From Brachionus koreanus (taxonomy: Eukaryota > Rotifera > Eurotatoria > Ploima > Brachionidae), in the NCBI GenBank assembly GCA_016987375.1, contig PJRA01000263.1:4322495-4366233 (forward strand): DNA of 43,739 nucleotides, given 5' to 3'. Below the pieces are notes generated by a model. It saw only the letters and a program-made list of their open reading frames with translations, had not been told where the DNA came from and did not search any database. A program made the translations under genes and the position numbers. Numbering within the stretch: the first letter of the stretch is position 1; each line of letters starts with the position of its first letter. This document shows positions 23,940 through 36,469 of this stretch, in pieces.

Positions 23940-26900
23940 TTAATCTCTTAATTTTTCTAGAATGTTATTTAATTTTTCAGATATCAAAGCAAATTTTTCA
24001 TTCTGTTGTTCAATTATCTAAAGAAAAATATTTAAAAAATTAAACAAATAATTTATTTTTACGAATCACTTTTGATTTAAATAAACAAAATTCACTTTCC
24101 AATCTATTGAAAGCGTTTTGTAGCTTTTTCTCAAACGATTCTTCCCTAAAAATAAAATAAAAAATAAAATTTAGTTTAGTTTCAAAAATAAGTTCAACTT
24201 TACATTCCATTTAAGTCATTAAAGTCTTGCTGGCTACTTTCACTATTTTTTTGCAAATTTTCCTTGAAAAACTTATCTCTATGATAAGTTTCAAATTTTA
24301 TGTAAACATTTTTGCTGATTTCATCCAAATTTTGAATTCCTTTTTTTTTTAAATCGAATTAAATTTCAAAATTATTATTAGATTCTTAATTACTAAATTT
24401 TTCACTTTTGAGCGGGTAATTTCCATTAAAATATCCTCTAATATAGGTAACTAAAGCATAAATGTATTCTACAATTACAAAGGGAGGAGGAATAATTGTT
24501 TTTTCGGTAAATTCTTTAATTCCAGTGAAACGGATAAATTTGAAGTATTTTGTACTATTTATATTTATCTCTTCAACTGTTGATCTTAAAAAAAAATTAT
24601 TTTTATTTTAATTAAAAATTATAACTTAAATTTAAATGAGCTTTGAAGTGCTTAAAAGAACTTATAAATCATTAGTAATCGATCAAAATTGATTTTAAAT
24701 TCAAGTTTTTGCTATGTAAGATTTATCATTTATTTTAAAAAAATTAAAAAATTTGAGCGCATGCTCTTATAGCGTAATCACGCGTTTAGGTCCGCATCAA
24801 ACACTGAAATCCTTAGTTTAATGTGAGTAATCGAGTTTTCCTTTTCCTCTCAATCTTGAACAAAGCTCAATTAAACTTTAAAATTCTAGAAAACCTACGT
24901 GAAAGTTGCGATTATCATATTCAATAGCAGAAGATTACAGGCAACCGTGTAGAAAGCAAATCCAATATAAAGAAATAAACTTGATAAGCTTTGCTCACAT
25001 ATTTTCTCCTCTCTATTAGTACCATTTATTGTTACTGTATTGCAATTAAAATCTAAGATTTTGAGATAAATGAAAATATAAAAAAAAATTTTAAAACATA
25101 AAATATACCATTGAATTCATCTAAAATATCTAATAATTCTCCAAACATAACCCTTAGTGAATAAAAAGCAAATAAAAACTTAATGACCTAATAATTAAGA
25201 AATAAAGTACCAGAAGCCTCTGTTTATTGCACTGGCAAAAGCACCAAAGGAAAATTTTTGAGTTTTATTTAAAACGCTTTCCATTGAAATGCTAAATGGT
25301 ATAAGAAACACCAAAATAAGCATAATATAAACTGATAATTTTTTGACCATTTCTTTGATAATTATAATTTTTGGACCCCAAAACGGTACACAACTGACTA
25401 ACTGAAAAACTTTCATATACCATAATATTGAATCAATGCAATATAATACCCTTTAATTTAAAATAAATTATTTATTAGTTAATAAATTGAATAAATATTA
25501 AAGCTTAACCTTGCAACTTCATAGCAATTGTCAACACCAATATAAAAAATATTACCAAATATTGGAGAAAATCGAATGGCAAAGGCAACGAAAAAAATGA
25601 AATAAACAAAAAAGTCAAATATATTCCATTTATTGTCTAGATAGAACAACTTTAATTTCGAAGTAAGTTTTTTGTCTGTAGTTTTTGTAATTATTAGCTT
25701 ATAATTAAGTAAATTAAAACTTGATATCAAAAATTTTTTCAATCATTTATACTTCTCTTATTTCATCGGTTAAATAGATAAAAACACAAACAATCACTAC
25801 TAGTTCAGTTGCTGTTACTTTGATAAAATCTTTTTTTTCATAAACAGTAATTCTAATAATAGTCGATCGACTTTCTTCATCAGGATAGAAGTCAAATAAA
25901 AGAAATCCGGAATAAACAAAAAGAAATATGACATAAGAAATCTTAAAAAAATTTTGAAATTTTTTTAAAAGAAAATAATTTTTTTCCTTATTTACAAAAT
26001 GATTCAAAAATTTTATTATTGGTGCACTGAAATATGAATAAATTCGATTGATACCAATTAATTTGCAATTTGTTTGTCTATAGCTTAATTCTCGGTTTGG
26101 AATTGTCTCTAATTGATTAAAATCATTGGTGACATTTGATTTCTTGCCAGATAACATTTTGGCTTGTTCATTTCTAAATATTTAATGATTAAAAAGAATA
26201 AAAAAGCCAAAATTTTAATAATACTTAATGCTTATTTTTGATGAGTTTTCATTCAATTCAGTAAGATTAATAAGCTCTACAATATCGCTTCTAAAAAAAC
26301 TAATAGGCATAAAAAGACTTGGAAAAAAAATGTATGGTAGAGTGATTTGCCAGTTGGGTAAGCACGGGTTAATTTTATCGAACCAAACATCGGTTAGTAA
26401 TTCTTGAAAAGGACTTAAACAAGTTATGTCATATGACTCGGCTTTTTTGGCCAATTCCAAAATTGTATGACTGTAAAATATATCAATTTCAAGAATTAAC
26501 AAATCTTGAGAAATGATATCATTGCTCTCATAACATCGTGACAACACTCCAATTATCATGTTTTCAAACTCTCTTTGATAAAAAGCTTTTTTCTCAGTTA
26601 AAAAAAAAAAAAGATTTTAGACTGTTACCTGATGATTGCTTCCATACTTTCTTTCAGATCATCAGGAACAAAGTTTTCTTGCATCAAACTTTTGAATGTG
26701 ATAATTCCTACTAAGCAGCAAGCAATGGGATATTTTGATTTGGACCAGAAATGCTTTGTTAGATCTAAATCATTTACATTTCCACTAAAGAGCAATAGAG
26801 ACCAAATAAAAAGTTCATCATATGGAACGTTGCTTGTATATTTTGTCTTGTCGTTTTGGTCATATCGTTTAGCCAAACAAGGAAGCATGTAAACGTCATA

Positions 26901-28601
26901 AAAAATTGATTGCATAGTATCTGTGTAATTAGTTCCATCAAAATTACTGTCTTGTTTTTTTTGAATTCTGTATAACAGACTACTCTTATTCTTGTAATTT
27001 GAAGTTAATTATTTATTTAAATTTTTAAGAAATTGGCTTTTTAATTTTGCGAATAAAGAAAAAAGACAATCAATGTTTAGTTAATTTATTAAAAATAATT
27101 TTAAATTTTATATTTTTGCTCATTTGAACTATTCAAATTTTTAAAATAATTTACTTTATTTCTAAATATGAGTTGTGTAAAAACTTAAAATTTTTCTGTT
27201 TTTTGCCATTTTAAATAAACTCTTATTTTTATTTAAAAAAAATTTTTTTAAATTTTGAGCAAATTTAAGAGTATTATTTATTAAAAAAAAACTAACTAGA
27301 ATTTAATTAAACTCGTATTTTTTAATTTTTTTTAATATTATTTAAACTTTAATTTATAAAAAAAAATTTTTTTTACCTTTGGATGAAGCATGTATAGTTT
27401 TTTAATATACTGTATTTCTATAGACTCCAATTCGAGGTTGCAAATTTTTTCCAGTATTTCAAAATCACGTAACTTCAATTCTTTTTGTCGAACCTTGGAT
27501 TGCTGGTATCAAAATAAAATAAAAAAATAAAAAATTTTTGAAATAAAGAAATTTCTTTTTTTGACCAAATTAAAGATTCTCTCTTGTCTAAACTTTAACT
27601 ATTGAATTATTGCAAAAGTTTCCGCTCAATTTAAACAAATTTTAAGATCTTTTTTTTAAAGAAAATTACTCTCGAAGTATTCTATAAAAAAAACAGCAAA
27701 AATTATCATTATATATTCACACATGGCATCATTCCAGTATGAATCGTCATCTTCATGAATTGGCTTCAATGGATTAACGATTTATTAAGTGAATAGTAAT
27801 CTGGGACGAAAATTAATCTACAGATTTCAGATACCAGAAAGCAGCAATCTTCCCTGTTGAACCTGTGAAGCCTGTCAAAAATTTCTACGGTAAATCACAT
27901 ACAAATAAGTTTAGAAGCCATCCAGCTTACAGTCATGAATTAGTATCTTTAGATTACTCCCCGTTCTGTTTGAATCAGCTGATTTGACCTAAGAATCGTC
28001 CAAAAATAGATTATACTTTCTGAAAAACGATAAATAAATCAAATTTTTTTGTAAAATGACCAGAAACTCTTATGCAACAACACAATATGCTTTATTTAAA
28101 TGAAAAACCTTAAAAATTCGAATAACTCTTCAAAAATTTTTTTTACTAAAGCAAAAAAAATTTCTTAATAGCCATCTAAAAATTATTAATGCGATTAAAA
28201 TTTTTATTCAAAAGTGATAGATTTCAGTAAAAAAAAAATTAAAAAAATTACCTGATCATTCGGATTTACAAGAGAATTTTTTCGCAAGTTTTTGTATGAA
28301 TTTAAACTAGAACGAATCGGATCGACCCGACTTGTATTTTTTAAAACACTTTCCGCTTTTGTCTCATTTAAATTTCTCTTAAATTAAAATACAAGAAATT
28401 AAGCAACATTTTTCCTTAATCTAAAATTACTTCAAAATTATTTGAACTTTCGGCCAGTTGTCTTTTAAGGATATTTAACAAAGGTAGCTGAGTTTTGGAA
28501 ACAGTAGGTTCAGAATAAGCCTCCACATCAGGATTAACTTCGTTCAAATGATTTAATTTGAGTTGACTTTTTAGATTTAATAATTTTTTGGAATAATTCA
28601 T
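23940..28601 (-). CDS. TRPM-like cation channel, short N-terminus
   Basis: Exons, 5' to 3': 28601-28431, 28377-28252, 27502-27377, 26990-26629, 26572-26225, 26173-25753, 25697-25510, 25450-25211, 25152-25109, 25052-24899, 24584-24394, 24339-24204, 24145-24070, 24017-23940; all phases agree, 2661 nt, 886 residues. Residues ~200-400 match the melastatin linker (VPYDELFIWSLLL, then HTILELAKKAESYD). Next come S1-S6: FSAPIIKF before S1, YLTDEIRE after S2, NKWNIFDFFVYF in S3, RVLYCIDSILWYMK in S4, pore helix VMFGELLDILDEF, a Cys pair in the pore loop, and S6 NLLLLNMIIATFT. A TRP helix (KYFKFIRF), PPPFVIVEY and a C-terminal coiled coil follow. It should be a cation channel in the plasma or an internal membrane. 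Odd: only ~150 residues precede the linker, so the SLOG-type MHR1/2 region of TRPM is missing. A stop lies in frame upstream of the chosen ATG. A soromelastatin-type TRP is the alternative. Confidence 0.88.
27503..28251 (-). other. 749-nt intron of the TRPM-like gene with coding-like pieces
   Basis: Between about 27720 and 28000 the base composition is richer than in neighbouring introns. On + an open stretch of about 55 codons ends near 27989 (FPVEPVKPVKNFYGKSH). On - another short open stretch, near 27785-27710, reads KPIHEDDDSYWNDAMC. Neither joins the flanking exons, which are already in phase with each other. A fragment of another gene or mobile element is likely. Confidence 0.4.
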
Positions 28602-31600
28602 TAGGCTAAGTATAAAAAGTATCAAGTTTTTTTAATATTTATTATTTAAATTCAAGCTTTAAATCCATATTTTACTTATTAATTTAAAAAGAATTAAATC
28701 CCATCAGACCTTAATCAGGTAACAAAAAGGAGATCGTCCAAATACGAATTGTTTGTTGACATGGTAGCATTTTGAATCATTTGATTGTCAAGACAAATTA
28801 AATTCATTCATCATCTCTTAGTAAACACAAACCCCGAGACATGTATCTAAACGTGACTAATATCAAACCAGTATTCTTCAAGGAAATAAATTTATTTTAT
28901 TTACAATGATATTTAAAACAAAAATAAACATGCAATTAGACTATCAACCTTCAAAAAAGCAATAAAATAATGAACAAAAATTCGTGTTAAATTCATAGCT
29001 TAAGGGTGAGTTTTATCTTTATACTGAACTAATTTGATTTTTAACGTTCAAATGCTTTGTTTAACTTAGATATTTTGGAATACTTAATGACAAGTTCAAT
29101 AAACTCGACAAAGTATCAAGACAAAGTTTTTTTTTCTTTTTTATTCATGGTCACTCCGATCAAATAAAGAATAAAATCGAGAAGTTATCTATTCTATATT
29201 CTTAGAATTAGTTTTGTTTCAATTTTTGGAAAGTCTTCTCAATAAAGTAAACAAAGTCTATCAACTCAAATATGTACAATGTAAATTTAATCTCTAGTTT
29301 ATTTTATTTTCGATAAGAGGCTAATAAATTTGTTTAGGTATTGATTTGAAATGTTTCAAAAAATAAGAAAATGTTTTAATAAACGTTAAAAACTAGTAAG
29401 TATATTTTCTTTTTACTTTCTCTTTTATTTTGCTATTGAGTTTAGAAAAAGCGCAGGGGTACACAAAAATTATTTCAATTATTTAGTCTCAATCACTTAA
29501 GTTTTTTTAAAAAAGTATTTCAAAATTTTCATAAATATTCTAATGACATTTTTTTTTATGTTTAAATTAAGATAAAATTTATTTAGGATAAAAGATGTAA
29601 TTTGTTCAACAAAATGAATTTTTTTTCAAGCAAATTCTGTTTTAGAAAAAGATTTTAATTTGGTTTTTGAGTATTTTTCCATACAGCTACAAAATTTAAA
29701 ATTATAATTGCCAAAAAAACAATTTGGTCATAAAAACCAAATGCAACAACCAGATTTTTTTAAAATAGAAAATATAAATATAAATCAATTTTCTTCATTA
29801 AGGATCATGACAAAAAATTCTAAAAAGTACTAAATATTTTTTGAGTTCAAAATTATGCTGGCATTTTGAAAACCAGAAAACAAATAAAACATAAAAATAT
29901 CAATATTTTTTTATGTTACAGTTTGAGTTGTGATTTTGCAAATAAATAATTTGATGATAACTTTACTTTCTATAAATTTTCTAAATTTGATAATGTAAAA
30001 TTTAATCAACGAAAACATACAAATAATATGAAAATATTACAGTCTATAGTTAACCTAATAAAGAAAGTAAACAAATTAACTAGAATAGATTTTGTTTAGG
30101 GATGATAAAAAAAAAATTAAAATCAGAAAAAAAAATTTACACATAACCAATTTTGAAAACAAAAAATTTTTAAAAATTAAAGGTTTTAATTTTTAAAAGC
30201 AGACAATCTTAGCTAGTCACATAACTAAATCTTCTATCTATATTTAAAATGACGAAATTAAATAAATAGTGCGCGTCAAATCATGTTTTTATTGAAGAAT
30301 TTAGAACCTTATCTAACAGAAAATTTTCTCTTAACAATACATTTTGTATAGATCTAAGATTTCATGGTTTATTATTAAAAAAAGAAGATGAAACTACGCT
30401 TTTTTTCAGATGTTTCGCTTTAAAAATTATAGGTCCTATGGGACACTTATTTGGAATTTTTGCCAATAAGTGTCCCATTTACTGTCCATTTTATTTTATT
30501 TTCAAAGGTCAATTTTAGCAATCAATTTTGTTTTCAATTAAAATATAAAATGAACTTAAAGCTGAAAATCATTTTTAATTCTTTCAAAAAACAGATTAGC
30601 TGTAATAAAATTATATTAATTTATCATTATTAAAGTTATGCAAAAATATAGATTTTTTGGAAAATTTATAAATGTCTTTAGTTCATTTTTTCCACTTATC
30701 AAGATCATATTTAATCAAATTAAACTAAAAAATTTTAACGTGAGAATTCGGAGCTAAAAATTAAACTAAACTTTTAATCTACACTGAATTTATATTTTAA
30801 ACAAAAGTCATGTACAGTTTAATATAGTTTGAATCTTTATTAGAATTCAAAATTTAAAAGAAAAATATTTAAATTCCAGAACCAAGTTCAGATCTTATTT
30901 GAGTCTATTGTTTGAAATGATCTGATCCACAGAAAAATTTAAAATAAATAAACTAATTTGTGACTAAAAATCGAAATTTAATTTTTTTAAATTTGATACG
31001 AATTTTACATGCAAACCTCAAATATTTAATTATCCCTAAAAGATTAAATTTAACTTGCGCTACAGTTCATTTAAACTGGTCATTAGTTCAAATAAAGATA
31101 AAATTAACGGCTCAAAAGCTCACAGTAAAGTGGGCAAATGAACATTTGATTAAGAAATAATTTCTTCCTCTATTTCTTGCTTTATTTGTTCTGAATTATT
31201 AAGCTTATCAATTAATCTAGGAAAGACTTTATCAGAATAGAGAAATATCAAAATAAATATTTTAAATGTATTATTATTTTTATTATTATTATAAATATGA
31301 AATGAAATGTAGAAACTATCAACAAGTTGGCTGCTAAGGTCGGACGTGTCTAGGTCTCAACCAGTGACATACGGTGGCTCTGAATATTACTTTGCCTAAT
31401 AATAAAGAAAATTTTTAGTAAACAATTTATAAAAATATAGGTTTTGACTTTCAAATATATTTTAATCCATTTATGAAAGACTAAATAAAATTTTCAGTCC
31501 CTGTGAACGGTGAATGTTAGGGTTTAAAATTTAAGTTTTTAAAAGTTAAACAAGTTGTCAATATTTATTTACCGCTGCTTACAATTTTTTTTTAAATTGA

Positions 31601-32189
31601 ATTATGGCAAACTTTTAAATTAAATTTTTAATCCAAATATAAACAATTAGAACAAAAGAATCAAAGATATCAAATATAGAAGTTCAAACAACTTAAAAAT
31701 CGTGATTCTTCTCTATTTGGGATTAAGAAAAAAAATATAAAAGCGATCTTTGAAAATGACTCATTATTTGTGATATTTAGCTAGGGTATCATTCTCAAGT
31801 TATAAAAGGCCTTTCCGCGTAATGAAAGCGACAAAATTTTAGATAATTGCCTATAGGGATAAGTTAATACTTAACTTTTATTGCCTCATTAAATGCTTTG
31901 ACTATTCGAAAATCTAAAATAAATTTTTGATATTCAAGTTATTTCTTTCCATAAAAAAAGAGAAACTCATAAGAATTCAACCTAATTTATTAGTTATTTG
32001 ACTTTTAAACTTAATCCTTATTTTTGTTGTGACTGGCGAGCTTGTACTTGTTTTTTTTTATTATTGCCAATTTTACTATTAAAACTAATCGCTCATTAAC
32101 TTATAATACCTTTTGAATATAAAGAAACAAAATCTTATTGAAAAGCAAACAGAAAAAACTTAAGAATATTCAAAATTGTCGAACAAATA
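28602..32189. other. 3.6 kb intergenic region, no gene seen
   Basis: Between the starts of the TRPM-like gene (-) and the EGF/Kunitz gene (+), so it holds two promoters. It is AT-rich. Short open frames at 30451-30633 and 30960-31160 are Asn/Lys/Ile/Phe-rich and unconvincing. A hairpin lies at 30438-30478. A GC-richer patch of unknown origin lies near 31325-31385. Confidence 0.55.
30438..30478. repeat. perfect 14-bp inverted repeat (hairpin)
   Basis: ATGGGACACTTATT at 30438-30451 is the exact reverse complement of AATAAGTGTCCCAT at 30465-30478, with a 13-nt loop. The stem holds GGGACAC and is much richer in GC than its surroundings, which makes chance less likely. Confidence 0.8.
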
Positions 32190-35100
32190 ATGAAACCTGC
32201 AAGTGGAAAAATATGCGCCTTAATATGTCTAATATTTTGCTTAATTCAGCCTTTTGAGTTTTACGAACCGTTAAATTTGAATGTTCCTAGCGAGTATGAG
32301 GTCCCAACAGGTTTGTCTAATTCAAAGCATATTTATCTTTATATTTAAATTCTTTTTTATCTTTTACAGAAACCTTTGTTTTATGTGATTTGAGCCAGGA
32401 TTTTTTGCGAAGTTTTTGTCAAAATAACGGAATATGCTATACACTTGTAGACCACACAAGAAGAGAACAGAAAAGCATCTATTCAATATCTGATATATAC
32501 TGTTCATGTCCAAGCGAATTTACTGGTCCACAATGTGGTAAATAAAATGAAACAATAGTCGACCTATTAATTATTGAAATTTTTAAGAGGAAAAAATAAC
32601 TTCAGAACAAATTAAATATCAATTTAATGTGACTGAAAGTTATCTTGAAAATAAATCACCCACTCCTTCAGCTACAACAGAATGTCCAGTTCACATAAAA
32701 TGCTTGAATGGTGGAACTTGTATCAATGACCCTTTTGAAGGATTTAAATGCAAATGCATGCCAAATTATACTGGCTTATATTGCGAAAATAGTATTGCCT
32801 TAAAATTTATTTTATTTAACTTTATTTATTTATTATATTAGAGTTTACTTGTCCTAATATGAGCTTATGTAATTTAAAATGTGAATTTGGCTTTAAATTA
32901 GATCATAATAATTGTGAAACATGTTCTTGCAATTGTATTAATGAAGAAAATTTTTTTGAAGAAACTAAAAATTTCTTCAATGTATTCAAGAATACTAAAA
33001 AAATATGCTCTAAATCGTGTAGACTGGGATATATTAAGGATGAAAATAATTGTTTCAAGTGTCAATGTTTGGAAGATACACTTACAACACCTGAGTTTTA
33101 TAATCCTTTTGATTCTCAACCAAATAATTATCAGCAAAATTTTGAAAATTATTGTCAAGTATTTTGTTTTATTTAATTGAATCTTTAAACATTATTGAAA
33201 ATTTTTATTTTAAAAAAAGAACATTAAATGTGAAGCAAACAAAGTTTGCAAATATTTTGACAGAAGTTGGTACAATTGTCCAGAAAACATAGAAAATTGT
33301 AAAATTTTTGACAATTTTTCTAAATTTCCATTATGTGTAGACAATAATCTAAATGGTATTTAAAAAATAATAATTTACTTTTCATAAAGATTAATTTTTA
33401 TGCATAAGATGCATGTTTGGAAGAGGTCTCAATGGGAAAATGTGGTAATAGCCACAAACGATATTATTATGATCCTATTGAAAAAAGATGCAAAAATTTT
33501 TTCTATTCTGGCTGCATGGGAAATAGAAACAATTTTCTAACACTTCAAGAATGCAATTCATTTTGTATCAAAGATGAGCTAGTGAAAACAAAATATCAAA
33601 ATTATGAATTTCATGACAAAAATTTATTTAACCAAACCGAAAACTCTATTGCTCCAACTAATGTCCAAATAAATGACAATTTATCTTCCAAAACAACAAA
33701 ACAATCAAATGCTTATTCTCATTTCTCATCAATTCAACCTGAGCTGAATGAAACAAAACCAAGTAATTGTGATAAATTGTTTCATAGCATTTACATTCTA
33801 AATTTTTTCTAATGATTAGATGTAAAATCGGAAATAATTGATGATCCGAAAACTTGTAACTGGATATGTGATTTAAATTGTCAGTTTGGCTATAAAATTG
33901 ACTACAGAACTAAATGCTATAAATGTGAATGCATCGAGTTGAACATGACTGAGTGTGGTGTACCATGTTTTCCACAGGGTACTAATTCATGTCTCCATTC
34001 AATGAGAGCAAATAGTAGACCAAAATGTGTCTGCAATCCTAACTATGATGGAGTTTACTGTCAAATATGTGAGCCTCCTTTTAATAAATAATTTAAAAAT
34101 TTTTTTTCTTTATACCATTTAGATAAAAAAAGCTATAATTTCTCCACTAGAGTAAGAAGAGCCTTTAAAATAGATAAGCAAATCTCAAATGAAATAAAAA
34201 TGTAATTTTAAATTAAAATAAACAGAAAAATTAGTAAAAAATTTTTTCTTTTAATTTAAGGAATTTTACTCAAATGATATCAAAAATATTTGATATTAGT
34301 ATTAACCAAATTGTTGTTAATGAAGTAAATTTAATTCATAATGCCACTAAATGATTAATTAACTTTTTTTTGGTCACAGTTACGGAATAATATAAGAGAA
34401 AAATTTTTTGTAATAAAATTTACTGTATATGCACCTGATTTTACAAATGAAGGCAAATTCGATAAACTTGTAAATGAAATAAATGATTCGGTAATTAAAA
34501 AAAATATTTTTTTTTACTGAGTCAATTTTTTTTTTTAGCTTTTGAAGAAAAATCTAACGTTGAACATTTTAAATGAAGAAGCCATTCTTTATCCTAGTAA
34601 GAAAAATTAACGAAATAAACTTTTTAAAATTTACTAAATTTTTGTGTTTAAAATAGATTGTGAAAAAAATGAAGAAATCGTTTCGATGAACTTAAATGAA
34701 AACTATTTGTTTTCATCAAACAAACTAAAAAATATTGTTAGGTAAGAGGTTTTTTTCTTAGGTTTTTAAGATTTTAATAAAAAAACTGAATTTCAAATTT
34801 AAGTGATCTAAAATATGATATAGTTAAAGCATACAAATTAGAGAGTGATTCAATTCATTTACTAAAGGTAAGAAAAAAGTGTAAATATTTGAAAAAATTG
34901 CTTATTTTATTTTAGTTGAATATTGAGCCAAGTATTCAACTTGAAATATTGTTAAAAAATGACAGAAACGATCCTGAATTTTGTATTAAATCTCAGAATT
35001 TAAAAGATAATGTAATATTACTTTATTTTGATTTACAAATAAAATAATTTATAATTATTTTTAAAAAAGCTTCAAAGAAATGGCTTCATATCATCTTCAT

Positions 35101-35435
35101 TAAAGCAACGTTTCATTAGTGTACAAAACTTTAGTCAAAGCAACGAAAAAAGGTTAATTGAAGAAAATTATTTGGAACCGCTTTCTTCGGAAAATCTTTT
35201 TCTCTCTCGCACTTCTGACTTAAATGCATTCAATCAGTTGACATCATCTGTTTTTTTAAATCATAGCATTGCTTATCTTTCCGTCATTGCTTCTTCTTTT
35301 TTTATTATAATTTTTTTAGTTAGCTTGTTTGTTGTAAGTTTACTATGGCTTAAAATTAATTCAAGATTAAATTATTTAACTTTAAAAGATAACTCAACTG
35401 AGACGTCGCCAAAACAAAAAGATCGCAAAATTTGA
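32190..35435 (+). CDS. type I membrane protein with EGF-like, antistasin-like and Kunitz domains
   Basis: Exons: 32190-32310, 32370-32537, 32588-32791, 32842-33158, 33220-33355, 33409-33762, 33820-34068, 34123-34201, 34261-34324, 34380-34490, 34539-34596, 34657-34741, 34804-34867, 34916-35011, 35070-35435; phases agree, 2472 nt, 823 residues. Order: signal peptide (ICALICLIFCLIQ); EGF-like 1 (FCQNNGICY to GPQC); EGF-like 2 (CLNGGTCIND to GLYC); two antistasin-like modules (CEFGFKLDHNNCETCSC, CRLGYIKDENNCFKCQC); a Cys-rich linker; a six-Cys Kunitz/BPTI domain at ~318-370 (RCKNFFYSGCMGNRNNF); another antistasin-like module (CQFGYKIDYRTKCYKCEC); a third EGF-like end (CVCNPNYDGVYC); a Cys-poor ectodomain of ~290 residues; a TM helix at ~770-797; a short basic tail. 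Antistasin and Kunitz modules usually inhibit serine proteases, so a cell-surface inhibitor or matrix-binding role is plausible but inferred. The exon 33409 donor could also be 33769. A frame question at the C-terminus is given in findings. Confidence 0.88.
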
Positions 35436-35928
35436 CGACTCAGATAGTAGTTCTACATTCGAAAATTACGAAAAAGTATAATTATCTAAAAAATAGCATT
35501 CATTTTTTTAAAATCACATTATTTTTTAAGAAATCTGAATTTCATGGATACTTTATGCCCAACTACGCGACAGTCAAAACAGAAACTTCACATGCAAGAT
35601 GTTCAATTGACAAATTTGGTATATATTGATTATATATTTAATATAGCTTAAATTCTAAAGTTGAAAAATTTATTTAATGTTTAGTTTTGTTTTATTTTTT
35701 TAATTTATGTATATTATTTCTGTTATATGCCCATTCAAAGAATAAATTAATTTTTTTTTCTTTAATTTATGAATTTTTAGGTTTTTAAATTAAATTTTAT
35801 TAATTTTTAAAAAGATTAAAGGTGTTTAAAAAAAAAACATAAAAAATTTTATTTGAACTTGAATTTGATCAAAAAATGGCAAGTGTAAATAAATCTCAAC
35901 GTGTTACTTATATATCAAATTAAATAAC
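35436..35928. other. intergenic region between convergent genes
   Basis: Holds the 3' UTRs of the EGF/Kunitz gene (+), with an AATAAA at 35741-35746, and of the first TspO-like gene (-). The open frame at 35432-35629 has no recognisable sequence. Confidence 0.6.
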
Positions 35929-36469
35929 TTAAAATGATCTGTTTCTTATTGATTGTTTATGTCTGAAGATTGAACTGACAATTTTAGCCAAAAAAAGCAA
36001 TACTATTATTATTATTAGCACCAAAGCAAAAATAGCTGATGGACTTTGTCCACTCCAATTTTTGGCAAGAATACCTAAAAATAAAATATTTAAAATTATT
36101 CTTTTTTTTAGATGTTTTCTCTTTTAAATTTACCTGAAAAAGCAAAAAAAAGTTGCAAGTAAGGACTAAAAGTATAACGTAAAAATTTTTCGAGTACAAA
36201 TATTTCCAGAACAAAATAGGTAAATATAATTGATGCCGCAAAGGCAAGACTAATTGCGGAGGCAACTTCTCTTTTTCCATTCCATTCATAAGTCCATGCA
36301 ATTGCCATATTTAAAAATGTTGCAAGCGTAACCCATGTTGCATAAAAAGCAAGGCCATTGTTCAATAGGATTCTGTACAACCATAAAAATCTAAAGATAA
36401 AATTTTAAATATTAAACTCGATGAAGAAAATCTTTGTTACATTCGTTTTTTGTCCAAATATACTTCTGC
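35859..36469. repeat. 611-bp tract identical to 40406-41016 (left copy)
   Basis: Read base by base, 35859-36469 shows no difference from 40406-41016. It covers the 3' flank, exon 3, intron 2, exon 2, intron 1 and the last 29 nt of exon 1 of the TspO-like gene. Similarity stops abruptly on the left and falls to about 85-90% on the right, still collinear at the same offset. Confidence 0.9.

Noticed and set aside
26632..26892. 86-codon plus frame
   Set aside because: Antisense to a TRPM-like exon that matches the family.
20521..30403. Shared ATGAAACTACGCTTTT at 20521 and about 30389
   Set aside because: Only about 16 nt match with unrelated flanks; may be chance.
30451..31160. Two short plus frames (30451-30633, 30960-31160)
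   Set aside because: Composition is what AT-rich random DNA gives; no homology or splice signals recognised.
31325..31385. tRNA or SINE head
   Set aside because: No cloverleaf, no A box at the right spacing; only a loose B-box resemblance.
32898..33180. Frames overlapping the antistasin exon on both strands
   Set aside because: The Cys-patterned frame of 32842-33158 explains the region.
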